Shown here one piece after another: positions 27,196 to 38,984 of a stretch of 64,000 nt of DNA (within the stretch, counting starts at the first letter, position 1; each line of letters starts with the position of its first letter). The notes under the pieces were generated by a model. That model saw nothing but the letters and a program-made list of their open reading frames with translations. It was not told the origin of the DNA and did not search any database. The DNA is from Theristus sp. LFF4_11 (lineage: Eukaryota; Nematoda; Chromadorea; Monhysterida; Xyalidae), in NCBI GenBank assembly GCA_030248135.1, contig JASANC010003287.1, positions 62,001 through 126,000 on the forward strand, read 5' to 3'. The position numbers and the translations under genes were made by a program.

Positions 27196-28187
27196 CTGCA
27201 GGCAACGACGAGCACAGCTTAACTGAACCACTTGATCTCGAAAGTCCACTGCAAAGCAAGAAGTCAAATAAAAAGCTGTATTACGCAAAGTACTAATCCA
27301 TCTTGAAAAACAGATACCGACAGCGAAGACTGAAGACAAAACGGGGATTTAGGGTTGACTTTAGTAAACGGTAGAGCAGGTGTAAACAGCTGTTTTGACG
27401 CAAAAGCAAAAAGATAAAGAAAAAGGTCGTTCTTGATTGCGTGATACTTTGCTCTCGATATCTGCATGATCAATCAACAACGAAACGCAGCAACACTGTA
27501 TTCCTTTGTTCAACACGCGGCTGTAAGTAGTCCTGTAAACATGAAGCTGCAAGTGCAGATGAAAATACGCTAAAAAGTCAATTAATCATGTCCATTCGCG
27601 AGCGAAGCGGTTAGCGGAGCGGACAGCGGATGCGACATAATATGGCCCGTCTGTCGTTCGCGCTAAAATTCCAAACTTACTGTGCCTCGCATTGTGAACA
27701 TAAAAGGAGCTGAGAATTTTTTCTGCGGCACACAGTTAGACAATCCACAGATACGCTGTGTGCAGGAAAAATTTTTTCGTGGTGATCTTCTACACACGCT
27801 GTGTGCGCAAAACATCGATTCTGAACTCGCTGTTTCTTATTCTTCTATACCCCTTTTTTCGACAATGTCATAAAATGTGTACGCAGTTTCAGTGATACTT
27901 AGAAAATTCTGACTGTTATGATAAAAACATTTTCTAAGGTAAAAATCTTCGGGATTTTCAAATTTCGCATTCATTTTTTCTCCGATGCTTCCCAAGGCTC
28001 AAAATTTGGCTTGTTTGTACAAAATTACGAAAAACGCTTATTTTGAAGTGTATTTGGGATTTCTGTGCGTGAAACAAACCGTTATTTGACAAACAAAAAA
28101 GTTTCCAGGGGTAACCAACAACGGAGAATTTGAATTTGACTTTTATTTTTTGAAAACGTGAAGAGAATAGCAGTTAAATAATCAAAG
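27196..28187. other. Spacer between minisatellite and 149-bp satellite
   Basis: No gene recognised. A short purine-rich stretch with GCGAGCGAAGCGGTTAGCGG lies near 27600. A 63-codon open frame at 27682-27873 has no family features. Confidence 0.35.
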
Positions 28188-28870
28188 TCGTGACGATTTC
28201 GGGCGAATCGGCCGTGGAAATTGGCGAAATCGGTCTAAAGACAAAAAATGAGAAACTGGTGTAGTCCGGGGTAATTCAATGCGTTGATCACGGATTTTGG
28301 GTTAGTTTTCTTATGTGAGCAACTCTAGATACTGAATCGTGACGATTTCGGGCGAATCGGCCGTGGAAATTGGCGAAATCGGTCCAAAAACAAAAAATGA
28401 GAAACTGGTGTTTTCCAGGGTAATTCAATGCGCTGATCACGGATTTTGGGTTAGTTTTCTTATGTGAGCAACTCTAGATACTGAATCGTGACGATTTCGG
28501 GCGAATCGGCCGTGGAAATTGGCGAAATCGGTCTAAAGACAAAAAAATGAGAAACTGGTGTAGTCCGGGGTAATTCAATGCGCTGATCACGGATTTTGGG
28601 TTAGTTTTCTTATGTGAGCAACTCTAGATACTGAATCGTGACGATTTCGGGCGAATCGGCCGTGGAATTTAGCGAAACCGGTCCAGAAATGAAAAACAAG
28701 AAAACGGTGTTTTCCATGGTAATTCATTGCGCCAATCACGGCTTTTGGGTCAGTTTTCTTGTGTGAGCAATTCTAGGTACTGAATCGTGACGATTTTGGG
28801 CCAATCGGCCGTAGAAATAGCACAGGCGAAATTGGCCTAAAAAACGAAAAATGAAAAACCTGAGTCGAAT
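28188..28870. repeat. 149-bp tandem satellite, about 4.6 copies
   Basis: The word TGACGATTTCGGGC recurs at 28191, 28340, 28489 and 28639, and as TGACGATTTTGGGC at 28788, giving a 149-150 bp period. The unit also contains GAATCGGCCGTGGAAATT, GATCACGGATTTTGGGTTAG and GAGCAACTCTAGATACTGAA. The first three copies are nearly identical; the last two diverge progressively. The array ends about 45 bp before the long-TIR element. Confidence 0.95.
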
Positions 28871-28915
28871 TGTGATTTTGGTCCGACCTTCGGGGCTTAT
28901 GTAAAAGTCAGAATA

Positions 28916-29943
28916 TTATCTAAAAATGCGGGAGACGCATATAAAAGGAGGAATATGGCCTTGTGTAAGCAGTGAAAGACTTGGCTCGACAACGCTTTTC
29001 AAGTCTCTGATGTGGTACACACGGATACAAGTACATAAGAGTCATATTTTTGCGCCGCGTTTGTTTGTTTTTTTGAAGCACGCCCCCACCGATTCCGGAA
29101 ACCCGAAGGTACCAAACTCCGGTGGGACTGGGGAATGGACGGCTCACCATCCCGTGGAACCAATACCCTCGCCACGTGAGGGGGACAGCCTCTAAGCCCC
29201 GCTTTGTCCTGGGGGCACCAGTGATCTTAGCCCGATTTCGGTTTCGGTGGCGTGCGGTCGCTATATCCCCGGAGGGCAGCGAATCCGAAACTTTCGTTTT
29301 CGTTTTCGTTTTGCTGAAAAACGTAAAACTTTGAAGTTATTTTTTAATTGTCCTCTTCGATTTAATCTAAAATCACGCCATGTGCGAAATTCTGTAAATT
29401 CTGTGCAAAAACAGCAAAATCAGAGATTGCAAAACATTGTTGCATGTAGCTTTTTTGTTGTTGTTAACGTACGCACCGCTGTGTACACACCAGCACCAGT
29501 GACAAAAAGGAGTTGTCTTCCGTTGATTTTCACCTTTTTTACCGGTGTCAACTTCAACTAGTGTGGCAGGATAAACCGTCTGTCAGTAAGTCATTGCTTT
29601 TGCCACAGGAGACCTTGCGTTCCGCAATGCTTCTGCGATACAATTTGTCCTGGACAAACCAGTGTCAGCGAGCTAAAGTCTGATTGTTATTTTAGTAGTT
29701 TTAGTGGTCGCTAAATGCCCGAAATCCGCAAATGTGAAAGTTTCATTTGTCTACAATACAAAGTACGAGGGTTGCCATGTGCAACCGAAATCATAAATAA
29801 ACGGCGCAAAAATATGGCTCTTATGTACTTGTATCCGTGTGTACCACATCAGAGACTTGAAAAGCGTTGTCGAGCCAAGTCTTTCACTGCTTACACAAGG
29901 CCATATTCTTCCTTTTATATGCGTCTCCCGCATTTTTAGATAA
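28916..29943. mobile_element. DNA element with 142-bp near-identical TIRs and TA flanks
   Basis: 28916-29057 is repeated in inverse orientation at 29802-29943 with only about two mismatches in 142 bp. Both ends begin TTATCTAAAAATGCGGGAGA and are flanked by TA (28914-28915, 29944-29945). The TIR itself carries TATAAAAGGAGG close to its outer end, which could act as an outward-distal promoter. The 744-bp centre has no long ORF; part of it (about 29085-29125) resembles DNA at 37540-37580. The long TIRs and TA duplication suggest a non-autonomous Tc1/mariner or related element; superfamily not proven. TIR identity indicates recent activity or gene conversion. Confidence 0.85.
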
Positions 29944-29945
29944 TA

Positions 29946-32772
29946 ATAAACAGATTGCAAAATCAAACAAACACTGAAGCAGCAAGAGCATCCTTCACAG
30001 ACGTGTCTGATCACCACTTGAGCCGGGTTTGTTGTTGCAATAAAGACAAAAACCTAATCGATTTTTGTGTTATTTCAGTTTAGTCCAAATGGAAATCAGT
30101 CCTACATATCACCATAACAAATCGAAAACAGGGGAATTTAGTTAACACCGCTATACCTACTTACTTGGAAATACGGTTTTAAACCTGTCAATTTTGTTCT
30201 TATTCCGTGCGAATTACCATATCAACGATATATATATATACGGTATATATGGCATCCTCTACATACATGTACAAATGTATGTTTACTACAACACAAACAA
30301 AGGCGGTTCGCACTTTTGAAGGCATCTCAAGTTCAAGCGAGAGTGGCTGCACTTGTTTGTACACTTCTAACCGCGCCGGCTGATTTATGGCCGTTCGCAA
30401 AAAAAGTTCAGTTTTTTTTCTCGCTTCGTCACGGCTCGTTTAATAATTGGCGGTGGAGTACGAGTGAAAATGGTGCTGAATAGTGCCTTTTGCGCCGAGA
30501 TTACCCCGGTTGTAATATGCAATGATCATTACTATACACATACACTAATATTATGATACGCCTCGTTGGCATGAGCATTCGCGCGGGCTTCGCGGTATCG
30601 AGTTACACGAGCTATCGGGTTTTGCGCACTTTTTCAGGCGAAAAACAGTCTGGGACAGGCACACGAAAACAGGGGTGAATTCAGGTTGCAGTCTTAAACA
30701 GAATATCAAATTATCAATATCGCGTATAAAAAGTAGTTTTGTGTTTGCGCGCATGCTCGGGCTCAATGGGCTGCGACTGCGAATGAGGTGACACTTATGG
30801 AAAAGTAGTGGAGTTGGTGTGGAAATTGGTGTGCTACTGGTGGGATAATTGGCGACAAAAGGTATAAGGTTTGAAAAAATACAGCAAAACTTTGGTGATG
30901 AATCACAGGAAAAAGTTGAACCACATTTTAACGTGGTTTATTGAGCAACAATATTATACCACAAGCCAAAAAACATTGAATGACGAGTAGTCTTTCGTGT
31001 TATAGCGCCCCAATGGGCAGGCATTCACAAAACTGGTGTGATTACTAGCACAACACGTTGCTGATTATGACAAGTTTAGCGCTGAACTTTTACGTTTGGG
31101 TTTCGTGGGCGAAGTTTTTTGTTTACCTCAACGCGACTTCTATTGTCAACAGAGTGTTCGTAGTGAAGTTAGATAAGCAACTACTTTATCTTGTGCTGTT
31201 TGTTTTTCGAAATATTTTTGGGGTTTTAGTAATCATATACATGTTGTTGATAACAAATAGTTAGTAACATTGACACTCATACATTTGTAAATTATAGTGT
31301 AGTCAACAAACAATTTGGATTGATTACGGTTGGGATACAACCACCTGATTGACTGATTTGTAACTGTTACATCAATGAATAGAAACGAGTACACGAACCA
31401 GTGCTTGCCACGCGCTAGCTGCACTAATAGATGATAGTGAAGATTATTATTTTATAATAAAAACCAGGTGAAATCAGCAATAATAATAACAGTGGAACGC
31501 AGGCAGGCGTCACCCGTGCACGTGCGGTATGCGCATTGTTATCCTGCTGTCCAACTACCACAACAATGACCGGTTGTGGGTGCGTGCTGCTTCGATTAAA
31601 CATACACTCGCTCATTTCAACTTTGTTAACCTCAACTTCTCTGCCTATTACAACTCTCTCTCAGAATCTATGCAAATGATAGTGAATAGTTAAACTACCA
31701 CCCCCACCTGTACGCTCGTTTTATACTTATCCCCAAACTTTATTACGTTCAATGTTCAACGGCTGTATCAGCGCGATCACGACTTATAAACAATGCTGAA
31801 CAAATATTGAATACTTTTTCGACAGCTGGTAGTGGATCTGTTTCGCATCGTGTGGCGTTTTGGTGATCGTGACCACAGAAAAAGTCACTTCGGCTTTCGA
31901 CCAGGTTTAAAACCAGCAGCAGTTTGATAAATAATCAGCAACCATTGGACTGAGGGAACGGGTTGAACGTATGTACAATTGCTGCACTTGAAAAGTGTAT
32001 AATATGTACAGGCAACTGAAGCAGTGATGGCGTGTGTTCCACGGTTCCTACTACTTTAAAAATCTGGCGTTTTTGCTTCCAGGCCTTTTTCATGATATTG
32101 GATCAATGTTTTCCCGTTATCAAGCTTACTTTCCACGTCATCGAGGTCACCACGCTGTTTGACAAAAACAGAACAGTTTGTTAAGTTGCTTGTCGAGTTG
32201 AGTAGCCACTGGTGGGGCAACAAGTTGACGATAATCCATCAATTAGTGAACAAAAATTTGTTGATTTTTTGAAATTTTCTCAGTAAAACAATGAATTCTA
32301 TTTCCCAATGCAATTTTCGACAAATTTTTATTTCTTTCGGTTGTTCCCCGTTAAAACTTGAGTGAAGCACGCGCTATCAGTGACAGTGTCGTTCAAAATG
32401 CGTGGTTTGTGATGGAGCAGCGCAACTTGATGAATCACTCGCGAAATGGTGCGATGACACAAGTTTGATGTGCGACAAATTTTATGATTATACGATCACA
32501 CACTCGCTGTCTCCACATGCACCAAAAAGTAAACAGCAATAGCTAAAAACCATGCTCGTGTAAATAAAGAGATTGTGAACGCTGTGCGCTGGTCTCCTCT
32601 CCGGAGAGCAAGGCATTTTTTGTTTGCTTCAAAAAAGCTCCATCACTTTCAGAAGAGTTTTCTTGCGATTTTGTCGTATTTTAACGTCTGTGTGTGGTTT
32701 TTGGTCTATTTTCTTCAGTTTTTTATTTTGTTAACAGGGCAATTGTTTTATTTAGTGTGTCAATCAAGCGCA
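29946..32772. other. Non-coding upstream of the two-TM gene
   Basis: AT-rich, with an alternating TA tract at about 30223-30250. No gene or element recognised. An acceptor-like TTTTGTTAACAG at 32730-32741 could end a 5' leader intron, or be a trans-splice site, for the next gene. Confidence 0.4.
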
Positions 32773-34194
32773 ATGCATTCAACGGCACATTATCCACCTC
32801 AGCAGTACCGCTACAACAACGCGGACACGGTACCGGTCACGTACGAACGACCGCAGGAGCTGCCTGCCTATTGGTTTGCAATGCTGAAACGGTTGTTTTG
32901 AATTACAAAGAAAAACAAAAATGTAAGGGCATTCATGAAGCAGTATTTAGTGACCGCGTAGCTATGTGTTTTCGCACAGCTACGCATCACTGAATACTGC
33001 TTCATGAATGCCGCTTAACGTGTTCCTTGTCAGGTGGTCACTTCGAAATGGCGGCGTCGTGTGCGCCCTGCTTGGTATGATCATACTGATCATCGGAGTG
33101 CTGCTGATGTCAGTGATGACCGTGAGTGGAAAGAATTATTATTATGGCTGCTTTTCATGCATTGTTCAATCGATAGCTGTGCGGCGGTGTGGTTTTGTGG
33201 TGCTGGTAAGATTTGTTGGAAGTGCTGTAACGTCGAGCGGGTAACCACTACAACCGCACCGCATTGCACCTCGCCTTCGCACATGCACAGTATGACCGAA
33301 TAAATAAGGCAGTTCCTGTATTCTTCATTAAGGCGGGATTAGTCTTGCGGTTGTCTTTTTCAAGAATACCAAGATAATTTCCAATCGTGTGTTGAAGGGA
33401 GAAAGAATGAACAGAATAGCACGAAGAATCCATTGTTAAAAACACGTCAAATTCCACACACAATTGGGTTTTTGAACGCCTTTTTTCATTCAAATTTCGT
33501 GCGCTCCTTGCACCCTGAAAAAAAGCTGCCATGGTTACTCGGCCATTCCGCATGTTTCATAAGTTAGCCTAACGGTATTCAATAAATCTCCCAACGTTTC
33601 CAGCACTCACATTATTTCTCTCATTATTGCAGAACGTCTCATTTCCGATCACGGCAACACTGATGACGTTCATCGGTGCGTTCCTGACCATCGGCGCACT
33701 GGCTGCACACGCGTTCGCCGATCGGCGCATCTCGGGCCATCGCTGGTGGCTGTACCGGTGGATGCGAGCTGGTAAGTAGGAGACATTTGGACCTTGGTTT
33801 TTCTGGGGAAATTTTTGATGTTTTTGTTCTTCGCAATCAAATTCGCCCAAGCCAACAAAATATCTCGACAGAAAAATCAACATCGCTGAAATTGATTAAA
33901 AACTCTTGGCCTGTTTAGCCACCAACGGTCTGCTGATGTTTCGGTTGATGCATTTTTGTTTGAGTGTTCGAAACTCTGCACTGGTTGACTGCAACGGTAG
34001 ACGTAGAACCTGCCAATGATTGATGAAATCTGTGTTGCGATCCCGTGCCGCTGGTTCATTTCAATCGTTTTCTTTCCGGCCGCTCAGCTAATCGCAATCG
34101 TGCGCCAGCAAACAACAACCAAGGCACCAACAACAACTACGCCCAACAGTACAATCCGAACAGCAAGCAGCCGCCGCCAATGTACGCCGCGTGA
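32773..34194 (+). CDS. Small two-transmembrane protein of unknown function
   Basis: Exons 32773-32891, 33034-33121, 33633-33771 and 34088-34194 join in phase to 150 residues. Their borders are GTTGTT/GTCAG, GTGAGT/TTGCAG and GTAAGT/GCTCAG. Layout: a Tyr/Pro/Gln-rich N-tail (about 1-39); hydrophobic helix 1, GGVVCALLGMIILIIGVLLM (about 45-64); a short loop; helix 2, LMTFIGAFLTIGALAAHAF (about 78-96); a Trp/Arg-rich juxtamembrane patch (HRWWLYRWMR); and an Asn/Gln/Pro-rich C-tail ending PPPMYAA. This predicts a membrane hairpin with both tails on the same side. No single exon is long, so the gene is easy to miss. Helical segments separated by phased introns argue strongly for coding. I do not recognise a family. 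A 90-bp palindromic MITE sits in intron 1. Confidence 0.75.
32926..33015. mobile_element. Palindromic MITE, family 1, copy 1 (intron 1 of two-TM gene)
   Basis: Nearly perfect 90-bp palindrome: the left arm starts AGGGCATTCATGAAGCAG and the right arm, read back, AGCGGCATTCATGAAGCAG. The two arms match over about 40 bp to GCGTAGCT. TA lies on both sides (32924-32925, 33016-33017). Four more copies are listed below. Confidence 0.88.
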
Positions 34195-35060
34195 AGTGAC
34201 GCGATCAAAGTTGAATAACGTTTTTCCTGTATTTTTCGAAAAAAACCTGTTTGCTGTATTATAAGTTATTTGCTTTTTGGATTCATTCATTAGTTCCATC
34301 GTTTGGTTATCAGCAGTATTTTCGGCTATTTACAGCATCTTTATTTCCGTAAACATAAAGCTATCAATTTGAATATGAAAAAAACATTTGAATACCGACG
34401 GACAACGAAACATCACACGAAACCTTCACAGGATTAAAAATATCAACGATTATGAATAGTCAACGATCAATCACAATGAAAAATATGATTTCGAAAAAAT
34501 ACAGCTTGAAACTTATCAAAAGCGACGTTTGTTTCAAATTTGCAATCAAAAGCGACGTTTTTCAAATTTGTACCACTAAAATTTTTAAACAAGCAAAACA
34601 ACATGTCAATATTTTAGTGTTTATAAGACAGCGGTCATAAACGTTATTCGGGTAGCATTTGTCTACAAGCTACATTTGGAAATCGATGAATTACAAAAAA
34701 ATATCAACAACAAAAAAAGTGCTGATGAAAACGAACAAATAGAAGTATGTGCAAAGTTTTAGTGAGATAAGCAATGACCTGATTATATTAGGTACATGTG
34801 CGTGTAAGCGTTTAGAAAAAGATGTGTCCCCAAAAATAAGTGCGGTCTTTTGCCCCGAAAAAAAACACATGGAAACGATCCGATCCGGTGTTAGGAAGCC
34901 ACGGATTGATCATGATCAAAAACATCATCAAAATTCATGACCACTATTAGAACAATACAAAATCGACAGCTTATCTTGTCATCGACTTTTCGACGCGTCA
35001 ATCAACGGAGATTCGCAACAACCGGATATATGAACAAAAAAAACAAGATGTTTTCTGCAA
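34195..35060. other. Convergent intergenic region
   Basis: Separates the two-TM gene (+) from the decarboxylase gene (-); both 3' ends face it. A short tandem duplication (AATCAAAAGCGACGTTT and its neighbour AAAAGCGACGTTTGTTTCAA) lies at about 34517-34570. TTTATT at 34338 would be AATAAA on the minus strand but is 720 bp from that stop. Confidence 0.4.
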
Positions 35061-37862
35061 TTAAGTCATTTCGGCGGTGGCAGCCATCACGAAACGAGCG
35101 TACGTCACCGTGTACTCGGCCGTGACGACCATCTGCAGATCGCAACGCGTGTAGTTCGGCAACGCTCGATTCCAGAGGGCGTCCTGCGCCTGCCGACCCA
35201 CGGTCGATTCGTGGTTCGCCACCACGCTCATCAGGAAACGACCGGGCCTGCAATGGCGGCACGTTCTCGTTGTGGCCGCATTGTTCTTGCAGTTCGATAT
35301 GATGGAAGGATTGTGATTCAAGCTGTTTTGTGGCAATTGTAACAAATCACGCATCGCGTTCTGTCCCGTCAAAAAGCCGCGGACCAGCAAAGTGCAGCTA
35401 TTTCCAACATTTGGGGTTAGTCTTCTGAGTCTGGCTGTTTTCGTGCAACCTGGTTGGTTTTCAGCATTGGAATAAATGACTGAGTTCGTCGTCATGGAAT
35501 TCGTGCACACAAAACACGTTTTGCAATGTTTTTCTGGTGCTTGTGTGCTTACTTACCGAAAACACGCGAGCACGCTGCACAACTGCGAGAAGAGACACTC
35601 CTGCGCCTGGTTGGTCTCGAAACTGACGTAGCTGAACTCCGGCTCCGGCGTCACGTGGATCGTCACGTACTCGTCCTGAGTTGATAAAAAAATGTCAAAT
35701 CAATAGAATCAACCAGCAAGTTGGTGCCACCACCGCTATTCGCGAAGCGAGTCAGCGTCAACATTAACAAGTAAACATCAGCGTCTTTGTTTACCGTGTT
35801 GCCAATCAGTCCGTTCATGCTGTAGCCGCATGGCTCAAACAATTTGTCATCGATCGTCGTTCCCGGCGGCACCAGCCGGTCGATGCCGGACAGCTGAAAA
35901 ACGGCGCTCAATATGTCCGGTCCAATTGGTGATTCACAAACACAAGCATTGATTGCCTGTTCCAAGCTCAGCCAATCAGCTTTCTAGTTACCCCAACTGG
36001 GTGAGCCTGCGAGACAAAATGCGGGACGGACGGGACGGTCCCGTTGCCGCTTCGCAGATCAATTGTCCCGCACTGTCCGTTCAGTTCGGTTGTCCCGTGG
36101 CACGCTGTCCCGTGCCGCAACCGAAAAACCTGTGCCGTGCCCCGCCCCCACATACCTTAGTCGCCTCAGCTCCATTAGCGCACGTCTCCATCGTAAATAC
36201 GTCCATCACCTGGCGGTCGAGGTCCTGCATCAACACCTCGAGCGTCTGATCGGCACCGGACAACTGCGGCGCGACGGGCGGATTCAGCGTGTATAGATAC
36301 CAGCGGTCCGTCCGTAAGCCGCCCAAACAATACGCGGTGCCGTCTGCGAAAATGGCGAATTGTTTTTTTTGTGAGTGAGGAGAGCAGCTTTTATTAAGCG
36401 GCATTCATGAACCAGTATTTACTGACCGCGTAGCTACGCTTTAAAACAGCTACGCGGTCAGTAAATACTGCTTCATAAATGTCGCTTTATTCAGCTGATT
36501 GCCTAGATTTAAACTGGTCATACGTAGCTCATTGGTTCGTATCAGGATCAGCGATCGAAATTCAAAATCGTGCCTAAATTGATCACTAAAACAAAGAAAC
36601 ACAGAAACAACGGTAGATTTTGGAAACCGACCAATGCTGGATATTTGACTTTTCCAAACTCACTTTTAAAGAACTTATCCAAGAAGCGACACTCATTGTC
36701 GATGTCATTGTGGAGGGCGCACTGTAGGTCCGGTCGCACAAAGTTTTTGCGAGAGTAGAACACGTTCTGGAAACACAAATAAAAAAAAATACAAATAATA
36801 CAAATGTAAATTGATCGGTGTTTATGAAAGTTACAGAAATTACAGAAAAAATAGAAACACGGCACAAACCGTGACGTTCAATTGTTTGCAGTATTTCGCA
36901 GCCGCCCTCAGAATCGCCTCGACCGCGTACAGAGGTCGCGTGGTGCCGCAGGTCTTCAGGATCAGACGTTGGTCGCTGATGAACAGACTGCTTTCGCTGG
37001 AAAAACACTGGATTATTAAACAGAATATGTGGTTTTCAAAGATTTAAAAAATTTCGAATTTCAAATTAGATTTCCTGTTTAGGAAGTTCTGAAAAACGTC
37101 AAGTAGCATGAGGCCTCTGCTCGTAATACTGAAAAACGTTACTCCATGAATGTTATTCCCATTCGTACTTTCCTCTCATTTTAAGCATCCTACCAACCTA
37201 AAAATTGGAGTAACTCAAAACGGTAAGGTAACATTTTCCCAACGAATGGCCGCAGTAGCACCGGTCGCACTGATTGCTCCGTCCCGCCTACCACGGTGCG
37301 TGCAGCCAATCAGCAAGCTCAGTTTAAAAAATGCTGAACAGCGCTCACCTGAGCACATAGGCGTCCATTCGCTTGCTGCTGATGTGACTGACGATTTCGC
37401 AATGTGCCCGTCGACAGATGTCGTCGAGATCGCTGCGTGGAATTCGTCGCAGACTGTGCTCCGGCGCGGTCGACTCGAACCAAATCTCCAGCAGTTTCTC
37501 TGTGCCTGAAAGTCAGTTTTTTTTCTCATTTGCGGCTTCGCCCACCGATTTCGGAAACGCGACGGTACGAAACTCCGGTAGTTTCGTGGAGGCGCGAATG
37601 GATGCTGAGATCGAGGTTTAGTCTTGGGTGTTCAATGCCCTTGTGACGAGAGAATGATTAGCGGCATTCAAAAGTGCAAGTAAGGCTGATTGGCTGAACC
37701 ATGCTGGTGCGTGGAACCAATCACCAAATTTTTTTCAAACAATAACCAATCAACGAGATTTGTCAACAAGAAGACCAGACCTTCGAAAAAGAACTCTTCC
37801 TTCTCGTGCAGTCCATCCAGCTGCGCAGTGTCGATTTTGTCTTGACGCAAATGCTCGTTCAT
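35061..37862 (-). CDS. smd-1: S-adenosylmethionine decarboxylase proenzyme
   Basis: Eight exons (37862-37781, 37505-37349, 36996-36870, 36766-36664, 36343-36156, 35893-35795, 35675-35557, 35247-35061) join in phase to 353 residues; human AMD1 has 334. The enzyme supplies decarboxylated AdoMet for spermidine and spermine synthesis in the cytosol. Diagnostic segments in order: [14 protein letters not shown] (about 24-37), the self-cleavage site AYVLSESSLF (about 77-86, cut before Ser82 to give the pyruvoyl group), LKTCGTT (Cys96, equivalent of human Cys82), [33 protein letters not shown], and [18 protein letters not shown] with the processing His. All residues needed for processing and catalysis appear present. 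I see no ATG in the roughly 170 bases before the start, so no mammal-like leader peptide is evident. One MITE sits in the 36344-36663 intron. Confidence 0.95.
36397..36486. mobile_element. Palindromic MITE, family 1, copy 2 (decarboxylase intron)
   Basis: The left arm AGCGGCATTCATGAACCAG pairs with right-arm GCTTCATAAATGTCGCT; the arms run to GCGTAGCT in the centre. Flanked by TTA on both sides. It lies in the fourth intron of the decarboxylase gene. Confidence 0.85.
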
Positions 37863-38345
37863 TTTTCCGTTTTCCAACGTTTCGTTTTTTTCAGAAGGGC
37901 TCAACCGAAAGCGCGACAATAATAGAGGATATCCACTGTTTTTTTTAGTAGGATAACAATAGATTAATTTGGCGATTTGTTTTTTTGTAAAATTTTATCA
38001 AAATGCGGAACCCGTAGGCGCAGTAGTTTTCGGCCGATGGCAGCCGCGTCACCGGTCGAGCATTGGTGCGTGCGTAAAAAAATTGCGAAATAACCTTCAC
38101 GTGGGTGAAAAGTCCAAAAGTCCACTTTCAAATCACCGGTAACGGATGCATGTAGCGGGGGAGCAATGTGGCAGTGAGATTGGCTGAAAATTACGAAAAA
38201 ACGTTAAATATTACCAAATCGACAAAACCAATTAGCATTTTGCGTGGCGATTTCAAATAAAAATAAATTTCAGTTGTCCCGACCACACATGAGCGACTCT
38301 GTGGTGAACCATGTTGCATTTTGCTGTAACGCAGCAATCCATGGT
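37863..38345. other. Upstream region of decarboxylase gene
   Basis: The presumed promoter and 5' leader of the decarboxylase gene. No TATA box or uORF is evident near the start codon. It ends at the CCGG that borders the first transposon. Confidence 0.4.
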
Positions 38346-38349
38346 CCGG

Positions 38350-38980
38350 TGTCACGATTTTATTTCCCCGTGTTTTTATTTCCCCGTACGGGGATTTAAT
38401 CATGGTGCTAAATCCCCGTACGGGGAAAGGACTATGGTGTTAATTCCCCGTAGCCGTTTTAAAAACCCCGTATGCAGTATTTTCAAATCCAGCTGAATAC
38501 AGGCTGTCACATGCACACAATACAACGCGAATCCGTGTGCGGTGCAAATGGTAACGTATCACAAATATCACTTCAACAATAATGTGAAATAAAGAGAACA
38601 AAGTGGACGCAAACAGAAAAACACGTATCGTGTGAATGACGTAATGGTTACTGGCCACAGAAGTGTCTGTGTTTCAAAAACTGTTGAATTTCATGTAATG
38701 TTTAGCTCGATTTATACAATTTGCGTTGTTGTTGTTTTGTTCTATGCTATTTATTCAAAAAAGGTGCACACTACGATTTACACTGCACCGCACACGGATT
38801 CGCGTTGTATTGTGGGCATGTGACAGCCTGTATTCAGCTGGATTTGGAAATACTGCATACGGGGTTTTTAAAACGGCTACGGGGAATTAACACCATAGTC
38901 CTTTCCCCGTACGGGGATTTAGCACCATGGTTAAATCCCCGTACGGGGAAATAAAAACACGGGAAAATAAAATTGTGACA
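38350..38980. mobile_element. Ginger-like non-autonomous element A (631 bp, CCGG target site)
   Basis: Both ends are TGTCAC(G/A)ATTTTATTTTCCCCG-type inverted repeats, starting TGTCACGATTTTATTTCCCC on the left and ending in the complement. The repeats continue with slight decay for roughly 200 bp and include several CCCCGTACGGGG palindromes. CCGG occurs immediately outside each end (38346-38349, 38981-38984). TGT..ACA termini with a 4-bp duplication fit integrase-type DNA transposons such as Ginger1. The interior has no ORF of note, so it would depend on a relative for transposition. Superfamily assignment is inference. Confidence 0.8.
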
Positions 38981-38984
38981 CCGG

